Below are positions 39,101 through 43,188 of a DNA stretch of 43,188 nucleotides, piece after piece. The stretch is taken from positions 1 through 43,188 of IMG/VR virus record IMGVR_UViG_3300030107_003117; one strand, given 5' to 3'. The position numbers and the translations under genes are program-made. Origin of the DNA: a virus. The notes under the pieces were generated by a model. It did not search any database. It was not told where the DNA came from and saw nothing but the letters and a program-made list of their open reading frames with translations. Every line of letters begins with the position of its first letter. Position 1 is the first letter of the stretch.

Positions 39101-41683
39101 CCAGTAGATTCTAATATAGCTATACATGAATTTTTAAAGTCGCAAGGAATTAATCTTCCTATAAAAAATATAACTGGACTTGCTAACTCTACAGCTGAAG
39201 CAAAAGCAGAATGGATATTGAAAAAAGTAGAAGAAGGATATAACGATTTTTACTTTGCCGATGATGCTACAGCTAATGTTGAAGCTGTAAAAAATGTTTT
39301 AGAACAAGTTGATGTTAAGTCTAAAGTACAACAAGCTAAAGCACAGTTTAGTAGAGAAATAGAATTTAACATGAATAGCATGTTGGATTTAAACAGAATA
39401 CTAGAGCAAACTAAAGGTGTTGATGTTAATACTCGTTTTTCAGAAGCACAAGCTAAAATAAGAGGTTCTAAAAAAGGGAGGTTCGCGTTTTGGGTTCCTC
39501 CATCTGCTGAGGATTTTAAAGGATTAATTTATAGATTTATTGGTAAAGGTAAAGAAGGAGATGCTCAATTAGCTTTCTTTAAAAAAGCTTTATTTGATCC
39601 TTATGCTAGAGGTTACGAAGGTATTAATGCTACTAGACAAAATCTTAATGATGAGTATAGAATGATTCTAAAAGCTTATCCAAATATTAAAAAGTTGTTA
39701 AAAAGAAAAGTTGAAGGAACTAACTTCACAGTTGCTAATGCTATAAGAGTACATCTTTGGGATAAAAATAATATAGAAATACCTGGGATATCTAAAAGAG
39801 ATTTAAAAACATTAACAGAGTTTGTAAGAACTGATGTTGACTTAACTTCTTTCGCTGATTCATTAGGTATAATATCTAGACAAGAAGAAGGTTACTTAGC
39901 TCCTAATGAATATTGGACTATTGAAAATATACAAAGCGATATTAATAGACTTGTTGGAGAGGTTGGAAGAGAGAAACATTTAGCAGAGTGGAAAGCTAAT
40001 GTAGAAGAAATATTTGGTACGTGGGATAATGGAAGATTGGTTGGACCAAACATGAATAAAATAGAAGCTATATATGGCTCAAGGTTTAGAGAGGCTTTAG
40101 AAGACATCCTTTGGAGAATGGAGTTTGGATCTAATAGAAACCGAGGTAATAATAGGTTGGTAAACGCATTTAATAACTGGGCTAATCAATCAGTTGGTGC
40201 TATCATGTTTTTTAATATGAGATCAGCGTTGTTACAAACTATATCAGCTGTAAACTTTATAAACTGGTCAGATAATAATATGTTAAAAGCGTCTGTAGCG
40301 TTTGCAAATCAACCTCAATTTTGGAGAGACTTCGCTTACATATTTAATTCAGACATGTTAAAGCAAAGAAGAGCTGGTAACCAAAGAGGTATTAACGAAG
40401 CTGAATTAGCAGAGGCTGTTGCTGGTAGTAGTAACAAAGCTAAAGCAGCTATAAGTTGGTTATTAACAAAAGGTTTTTTACCAACTCAAATTGCGGATAG
40501 TTTCGCTATTGCTTCTGGTGGTGCTACTTTTTATAGAAATAGAATAAAAACTTATTTAAAACAAGGTTTTGATCAAAAAACAGCAGAGGAAAAAGCTTGG
40601 AAGGATTTTCAAGAAATAGCAGAAGAAACACAACAGTCTTCAAGACCTGATTTAATATCACAACAACAGGCTTCTCCTCTTGGTAGATATTTACTTGCAT
40701 TTAAGAATACTCCTATGCAGTACGCTAGGTTAATTAAGAAAGCTTGGTTAGATATTGTTAACAATAGAGGGGACTTAAAAACCAATATTAGCAAGATAAT
40801 ATATTATATGGCTATGCAAAACTTTATATTTACAGCTTTACAACAAGCTTTGTTTGCTATGACTGGTGATGAAGAAGAAGAAAAGGAAACTGCTAGATAT
40901 GAAAAGCTAGCAAATGGTATGATAGACTCTATATTAGGTGGTCTTGGTTTAGCGGGTAATGCTGTTATGACTATAAAAAATATGTTATTGGAATATGTTA
41001 AACAAGAGAAAAAAGGTTGGAATGCGGATCATACTTACACTATGTTAAAGATGGCTGGTTTCTCTCCTACCATAGGGTCTAAAATGAGAAAAATATATAA
41101 GGCTATAGAAGAAAGAAAGTACAATCAAGATATAATGGGTGAAATGAGTACTTTTGATATAGATAATCCAATATGGCCTATTATAGGTAATGTAGTATCT
41201 GGAGCTACAAACGTTCCTTTAGATCGTTTATTTAGAAAAATAGATAATGTAGAGGTAGCTATAACTGAAGATATAGAAGCTTGGCAAAGACTTGCTTTAC
41301 TTATGGGTTGGACCAAATGGGAACTTGGTATTGAAGAGCAAGATATCTTAGAAATAGAAGAAGTAGTTAAAACAAAGAAAAAAATAGAGAGGAAAAAGAA
41401 ACAAGAAATAAAAAAAGAGGAAAAGAAAAAAGAATTAAAAAAAGAAAATCAAAGAAAAGAACAAGAGAATAGAGATAAAAACGATGGTGGTTGTATTGCT
41501 ATAAGTAGAAGTGGCAATAGATGTAAAAATGAAGCTGAATCAGGAGGGTACTGTACAATACATGCTAAGGTTGATAAAAGGACAGATGGAAGAAAAACAC
41601 AATGTACTAAGATTAAGTCTAATGGTGAACGGTGTAAAATGAAAACATCTGCTTCTAGTGGTCTATGTTACTACCATGATTAA
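30194..41683 (+). CDS. Giant multidomain virion protein (zincin, HAD-like, tandem zinc knuckles)
   Basis: 3829 aa, about 27% of the window. It begins MSKKSPLKQ. Long helical, charged regions dominate residues 20-640. Hydrophobic Gly/Ala-rich segments occur near 670-695, 1130-1165 and 1335-1352. A zincin motif ISHELSHVLDNL lies at H1711-E1712-x-x-H1715. A HAD-like domain begins VWDFDDTLAKS (D2888, D2890), followed by ILTARP (2965-2970) and YFADDATANVEAVK (D3023, D3024). A helical module (about 3340-3640) contains FNMRSALLQTISAVNFINWSD. The end has two cysteine-histidine units starting at C3767 and C3804. By position it matches T7 gp16 as an ejected core protein, here with protease-like and phosphatase-like parts. 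No DxDGD of a virion RNA polymerase was seen. One intact frame; start supported by the shared N-terminus. Confidence 0.88.
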   Translation: MSKKSPLKQMWSETLKPPSIKPYQDLTLGPEGWEVVDKEWYFSKENLGEPPKASQLSEEQVESIIKKMLAQGHNQGTIVNVINSIRKDKNNAYNSRVKLYNEKLEKFKSSEKKIIENKVNSYRKLGWDEGKLTQLSSLLTEQKEKGIDYEGDFDIEYENEDGRKVYESELDNRFFKGFEGTIFGYDKKDGKIVTSTEAQDYIKERLEEVEYNKVTNKNLKWEEEAVQKIIENKTKNLDWDGGEFKVEQFGIGDNVRLLFTDKDGVKYTEEINVDFGNDFNSDEATSAVDKINKFITRHKKSRFTTKDELELAKDNPYYINNEMYSHNEVVEMWKENRGYTHEDLYEKDELGNIIFDENGMSIPKKNIVSDFEKYVKSVADTDRLGRVGNLSNPFSRQDYDTKAIHTISGGSELATLEQFWNKGEDEVVTILDNMGVTTYVPTAGFDDLVHYSIGNIQGEIDLGTDQGKQELRKIEDYLLNRSDEEAENDIITDTLSDLVSSTQKRDDTGKWKKYNMLESNSDIPSFMLKENGGFLNNDDNLYYKLKTTTRGFDPIYNEIGEIVVDPKNAPKSFTEEIGLDGINIKYQDNEESIVQFYANINGEDVPLDMSFAQGVFRKENWVGDDATFKGENINDYIESFLETGKKSFIGGGDSDWWRTALEYGASTYFLGSTHAISYILPLSNPAGITAPVNASPKKMFIRSLVSSLPEKSRQNARNVITEKAFQYREDIKNEAIDNIKNESELIGTDDFILQQALTNGGEAVDYFSNVMGNNFSNLDDEGAYKHSTKTGLNIDLVISNRNRLKQLGLSEEGLEMYDEYFADEWERPGFFDRDNKFLDFKSYRKEGWEEQRLNKVLNIEDFVETLEGNDQDLVGDFFYARVADKEEGMSDEMLANIDHWNNSLMNVDQTLIAVEENRLMEGDKRVGNLNGGSISYGSLSNMYTLDKQQTNIIQRNKEADFVYKLNNQDFTARFKQIGEDLLEEGYYVKRENNNYLVVDKDGNFENGKYQEKLNNLKTHVELNTNNYVKLREETLEELGSLHKLKGGQKDLQHVSDMDNFGFWGTFIPTAADSFENMALAIPMLFGSDAAINAYSSNQRGLDLILPTRMDYSDAVKNELFGEFYGRTLGEQAANMTLAVGSAGIGSLAGTSAATLTTIQSIMFGTLAAGTKMGELEIAQERGNWALGELRKLEDFKDLLPPEDYKKQKRYLNEIVQENHTTYLQRLGSSLTTGLIEGAVMKFLGTAVNANRFFRIGAPGSAIDDVVNAAVNGTNNASRSALARFSHGFVNFGKEALKGTAGEVAEETLIEFGSMLGDMMWLDKDFDVSQLDDVAVASILTGGTMNTVGGGLSSLMNAGKTNEWVQHVKPYVEKLYDLRERLDNLPVDATASRDEIHTQIAMIENNLDQHGKGLANTIRLLGAEDIKKLIAYQQVGNSLLAMAGINASMNEDQINRTIEKYKKKIGPKKAKEFQANLDAVSLGKKRLIGSVKYDKNSIEKLFGQRGLEIAEDLKDNNDFNKADFRGKAAMVSQVVEQQMTENTANRMRQSKYFSDQVERKVYEGKTWEQYKKETGRKNRKRAQENELYNMYAPHVLMQATNSKMVYDKNITNASAILGEINIEDLKNNIITQDPNLSKKGRKNQLRKQLMDMRNEDGDRLVTDEDIGMYLSMFERGELPGLLIGNKYIVQDRDAAMERLNRGDLVQGTVISHELSHVLDNLAFQGKDIKETRKNISNYSEHLYDYMSRNMPGFHDNAIRNLKLNYGQDFFGKRGWKENVDFKKQSDMIKDEYTKKIQDAIEGNIESINEYGIHSMSNELKKQMNVRVSLKNLYGKYKVNSGKDAWYYMANYIKAKREGKLSKVQKKMVAGKKLQPTQETVASRIKVEIEQVIGKDNRKKLVEKVNETYSKIIDLQKELNDPNLNDIQKSSINQKINDLKSEIAEQYRPMAEKRFSENLATAPSVQQRENLERNSYDIVTEILYDPGQPSKREEGKINKSRSVLGMINDFQIERHSYGNLAAYINAHFKWRSLEVFARYDTVFEQRADDAMGQLEQLTEEMDTGGDTGPIQSGDILLTERFSELETNPIVLNKINEINENIVNEITNDPALYEGKNYKTLSDLNPLLTVQMMIGDPNLTYIDDGSAFWKSKKGKALLGTSVAESIVKKLTNNDNLNQQDVKALQRFIFKHNDVLWKMLPEGFMTKMVKQKDGTEVSRPDKATGVQNVLLEPFYNRSSKRVGNGYPQYKKPLTSVSAQDFLDVFGITPRGEMNIIGKESNVSQRIKALIQQTGKTITNQTTRRYLLDKGSMVDKARLDLENGKSQVMFSREIATNLDIPNIKEKYTNFITLVNDQLPWDTFTPSKKFNKDKDLKQTLKNLMKEADIPLTLQSKLLNEMTNNTGQLVNMSNMKRVRDESGMQKEEYDNIIITDIVNQTNNEFLKNRSLQEILNTPFSASVTMSNPDNIDISREDVTRQVQTEIKNQGIELTEEGWNNAMKDLKLFVDSDGKKGNNNIVNVVQYIYDLTDQYASMGRIHNGLISITKEGGNTFNIQPDNINPEVSTTPRKQIFEGIGDFMFFVNRSIMGNDGNFIEIIPMKKSNEVRSRHNITREKTTTKYGWGSKEFQAMYPGFTSKRLDESSEAVMKEADIIDGIPTLGSFYEKRQEQALYFREHLKKQTKHIFDRALDKDDSFGKANVFVWLMGLGSGMKTASRRAAPVAGIADGVFDAKNPGKDLEYDHLKPNHVLMQKLAKLYIDLSNGEITMNEVNTELDTFFIDYVVNIIPKKMDNVAKRSGVQSFMQLGYIEGGILRMEDGAYGRLYSDRTKWHEEMRAITLLDPALEGKRFGEDYVKPSYANKSIEQHSRDIIIGDAVLASRSIRDTVGISVWDFDDTLAKSKSNILYTTPDGRTGKLTAEEFAKDGARLLEEGYVYDFSEFSQVIDGEAGPLLEKFKNRIEKYGVENNFILTARPVDSNIAIHEFLKSQGINLPIKNITGLANSTAEAKAEWILKKVEEGYNDFYFADDATANVEAVKNVLEQVDVKSKVQQAKAQFSREIEFNMNSMLDLNRILEQTKGVDVNTRFSEAQAKIRGSKKGRFAFWVPPSAEDFKGLIYRFIGKGKEGDAQLAFFKKALFDPYARGYEGINATRQNLNDEYRMILKAYPNIKKLLKRKVEGTNFTVANAIRVHLWDKNNIEIPGISKRDLKTLTEFVRTDVDLTSFADSLGIISRQEEGYLAPNEYWTIENIQSDINRLVGEVGREKHLAEWKANVEEIFGTWDNGRLVGPNMNKIEAIYGSRFREALEDILWRMEFGSNRNRGNNRLVNAFNNWANQSVGAIMFFNMRSALLQTISAVNFINWSDNNMLKASVAFANQPQFWRDFAYIFNSDMLKQRRAGNQRGINEAELAEAVAGSSNKAKAAISWLLTKGFLPTQIADSFAIASGGATFYRNRIKTYLKQGFDQKTAEEKAWKDFQEIAEETQQSSRPDLISQQQASPLGRYLLAFKNTPMQYARLIKKAWLDIVNNRGDLKTNISKIIYYMAMQNFIFTALQQALFAMTGDEEEEKETARYEKLANGMIDSILGGLGLAGNAVMTIKNMLLEYVKQEKKGWNADHTYTMLKMAGFSPTIGSKMRKIYKAIEERKYNQDIMGEMSTFDIDNPIWPIIGNVVSGATNVPLDRLFRKIDNVEVAITEDIEAWQRLALLMGWTKWELGIEEQDILEIEEVVKTKKKIERKKKQEIKKEEKKKELKKENQRKEQENRDKNDGGCIAISRSGNRCKNEAESGGYCTIHAKVDKRTDGRKTQCTKIKSNGERCKMKTSASSGLCYYHD

Positions 41684-41732
41684 ATAAAGCGAAAAACAAG
41701 TAATCTTATAATAATAAAGTATTTAAAAAAAA

Positions 41733-42017
41733 ATGGCAAAAGAATTAAACGAAGACACTGGCTTTAATATAAGTATAAAAACATTAGGTGGTATAGCTGT
41801 TCTTATAGCGTCAATGGTGGGTATGTGGTATAGTTTACAGGCTGAAATAGCAGAGGCAAAAGAACTACCAATAATAGAAATACCAGATCCAGAGATCACA
41901 CGTATGGAATTTGATATGAAAGATCAGATGATACGTCAAACAATTATGACTACTCAAGAAGATGTTAAAGAAATAAAAGAATCAATTGAAAAAATAGAAG
42001 ATAAACTTTTTCAATAA
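41733..42017 (+). CDS. Small membrane-anchored coiled-coil protein
   Basis: 94 aa with leader AAAAAAAA before ATG. One membrane segment (about 16-33, TLGGIAVLIASMVGMWYSL) is followed by IAEAKELPIIEIPDPEITRMEF and a coiled coil to the end (TMTTQEDVKEIKESIEKIEDKLFQ-like). The layout suits an inner-membrane spanin subunit or an anchor protein in the lysis or superinfection block. Two other small membrane genes follow directly. Exact family uncertain. Confidence 0.72.
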   Translation: MAKELNEDTGFNISIKTLGGIAVLIASMVGMWYSLQAEIAEAKELPIIEIPDPEITRMEFDMKDQMIRQTIMTTQEDVKEIKESIEKIEDKLFQ

Positions 42018-42029
42018 AAATCTAATAGA

Positions 42030-42392
42030 ATGAAAAAAATAGACGTTTCATGGAAGGTATTTAGCGTGTATATGTTAATAATATTATTTATGTTAATAGC
42101 TAGCACTGCTAATAGTCAAATAACAGTTAAGCACTTCAACGCTGGTTGGAACGAGGCTAATAGTGCTGATTGGATTATGTCGTTAAAAGATTGTAATACT
42201 AAAGAATATGTTGATATAGTTAAACAACCAGAAGCACAAAAAAAATATAAAATAGCAGTTGTACCAACAATTATAATATTTAAAGACGGAGAAGAAGTTG
42301 CTAGATTTCAAGCTGATTTATCATTTAAAATGGTAGCAACAAAAGAAGAAGTGCAAGAAGAAATAGATGAACAATTAATGAGTGATTTCTAA
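42030..42392 (+). CDS. Membrane-anchored thioredoxin-fold protein without CxxC
   Basis: 120 aa. A signal-anchor (residues 11-28, FSVYMLIILFMLIASTAN) precedes a thioredoxin core: ITVKHFNAGWNEANSADW, the helix KEYVDIVKQPEAQKKYKI, the cis-proline strand VVPTIIIFKDGEEVARFQAD (P79), and a C-terminal helix. Where active thioredoxins have WCxxC this protein has W40-N-E-A-N44, so it cannot do dithiol exchange. It probably acts as a binding or scaffold protein facing the periplasm. The stop overlaps the next start (TAATG), so translation is coupled to the small two-helix protein. Confidence 0.8.
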   Translation: MKKIDVSWKVFSVYMLIILFMLIASTANSQITVKHFNAGWNEANSADWIMSLKDCNTKEYVDIVKQPEAQKKYKIAVVPTIIIFKDGEEVARFQADLSFKMVATKEEVQEEIDEQLMSDF

Positions 42393-42607
42393 TGTGGGAT
42401 TTATTTAAAGATAAAAACGAGATTAATGAAAAAAATGTAATTGGTTTTGCTTCTTTTGTTCTTATGGTCATGTTCGCTATCACGGACTTGGTAACAGGTT
42501 TTTGTGGTCAAGAGCTTGTAATAAACAATACAATATATAATTCCTTTGTTATTATAACATTAGGATGCTTCGGGATTAGTTCCTTTGAAAAAATTAAAAA
42601 ACAATGA
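42392..42607 (+). CDS. Small two-helix membrane protein, holin-like
   Basis: 71 aa. Two membrane segments (about 16-36, VIGFASFVLMVMFAITDLVTG, and 45-63, TIYNSFVIITLGCFGISSF) are linked by a short loop, with a charged N-terminus (MWDLFKDKNEINEKN) and end (EKIKKQ). Size and topology fit a class II holin or antiholin and could act with, or against, the GTA-type holin at 6559. The start overlaps the previous stop by one base, and the end overlaps the next start by four bases (ATGA). Confidence 0.75.
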   Translation: MWDLFKDKNEINEKNVIGFASFVLMVMFAITDLVTGFCGQELVINNTIYNSFVIITLGCFGISSFEKIKKQ

Positions 42608-43188
42608 AAAAAATATTATTTATATTATTATTACCTTTAATAAGTTTTAGTCAGAATATAAACACTTTTCCATGGATACACAACTTTGAAAATGCAATGC
42701 CATTACAAGAAGAGGTATTTGATAATGGTGATTGGTGGTTACACCAAGGTCCGACAAGTTCTTTTAATACCGGTCCACAAGGTGATCATACAACAGGTAA
42801 TGGGATATATTATTACACAGAAGCTTCTGGTCAAGGTTATCCAAATAAAACATTTATAACATATACACCAACTTTTGATATATCTACGACTCCTGGTAAA
42901 GTACTATCGTTCTGGTATCATATGTATGGAGCCGCTATGGGCGATTTAGAGATAGGTATTTTAACAAATGGTAGTTATATACCTATTGATACAATATCTG
43001 GCAACCAGGGTGATATATGGAAATTTGCATATTATCCACTTCCTGCAGACAGCGTATTTCAAATAGCTTTCAAAGCTACCACTGGAACTAGTTTTACTAG
43101 TGATATATGTATTGATGATATAATGATTAGTGATCCGTTTAACTTTGTTTATGGATGTACTGATTCTGTATCTCCAAACTATGACTCT
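42604..43188 (+). CDS. Secreted MAM-domain protein, N-terminal part (runs off edge)
   Basis: Starts at ATG 42604, overlapping the previous stop by four bases, and stays open for 195 codons to the window end. Residues 1-17 form a signal peptide (MKKILFILLLPLISFSQ). Residues about 24-180 fit a MAM/jelly-roll adhesion domain: WIHNFENAMPLQEEVFDNGDWWLHQG, YTPTFDISTTPGKVLSFWYHMYGAAMGDLEIGI, IWKFAYYPLPADSVFQIAFKATTG and ICIDDIMI. It then begins YGCTDSVSPNYDS, the start of a GCTD-x-NY repeat common in secreted Bacteroidetes proteins. It would leave the cytoplasm, perhaps for surface attachment or decoration; likely of host origin. The C-terminus is not visible. Confidence 0.82.
   Translation, partial: MKKILFILLLPLISFSQNINTFPWIHNFENAMPLQEEVFDNGDWWLHQGPTSSFNTGPQGDHTTGNGIYYYTEASGQGYPNKTFITYTPTFDISTTPGKVLSFWYHMYGAAMGDLEIGILTNGSYIPIDTISGNQGDIWKFAYYPLPADSVFQIAFKATTGTSFTSDICIDDIMISDPFNFVYGCTDSVSPNYDS

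Noticed and set aside
30194-41683. Giant protein as an N4/crAss-like virion RNA polymerase
   Set aside because: No DxDGD or other polymerase catalytic motif was found on reading; the DFDDT motif belongs to a HAD-like domain, supported by the later ILTARP and FADDA motifs.

Overview
This window looks like most of the late (virion and lysis) half of a podovirus-like phage infecting a marine Bacteroidetes/Flavobacteriia host. The evidence for the host is indirect but consistent. The DNA is strongly AT-rich. Nearly every gene starts behind an A/T-rich leader (AATTAAATT-type) rather than a Shine-Dalgarno site. The divergent region holds an exact TAnnTTTG box, the Bacteroidetes -7 consensus. The last gene has a flavobacterial-style signal peptide ending in SFSQ and the start of a GCTD...NYD element seen in secreted Bacteroidetes proteins. 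I see no integrase, transposase, tRNA, rRNA, CRISPR array or replication gene here.

Layout. (1) 1-115: start of a leftward gene cut by the window edge. (2) 116-771: a gene-free divergent region. Its right half is almost free of C on the + strand, carries three spaced GGATGAGGATG repeats and ends in five G-runs of 4-6 G separated by single bases, a textbook parallel G-quadruplex. (3) 772-5354: three small basic/acidic proteins sharing an xFKMK-type N-terminus (one ending in LysM), a complete GroEL/GroES pair, a small abundant-looking protein and a winged-helix protein. (4) 5356-9908: small accessory genes, including an HExxH mini-metalloprotease, a GTA-type holin, a LamG protein and an apparent tandem GroES-like protein, ending with a possible small terminase. 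(5) 9905-17295: terminase large subunit, portal, scaffold-like protein and major capsid protein, closed by a strong intrinsic terminator. (6) 17385-27793: neck/tail-tube and nozzle proteins and beta-rich structural proteins. (7) 27838-41683: cupin-like protein, gp14-like internal protein, a 411-aa protein and a 3829-aa giant with zincin, HAD-like and tandem zinc-knuckle segments. (8) 41733-43188: small membrane proteins, a membrane-anchored thioredoxin fold lacking CxxC, and a secreted MAM-domain protein running off the edge.

How it fits together. All genes from 772 on point right and are tightly packed, often overlapping by 1-50 bases, so they are probably read as a few long transcripts. Terminase, portal, scaffold and capsid build and fill the head. 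The GroEL/GroES pair, and perhaps the tandem GroES-like protein next to terminase, would assist folding of virion proteins. The 207-, 411- and 3829-aa proteins are likely ejected or internal virion components, and the last two share the N-terminus KKSPLKQ. The most unusual points are the G-quadruplex/iteron-like divergent region, the duplicated co-chaperonin theme, the recurrent short N-terminal signatures on otherwise unrelated proteins, and the giant multi-enzyme virion protein. Functions are read from motifs and general family knowledge; no database search was possible.
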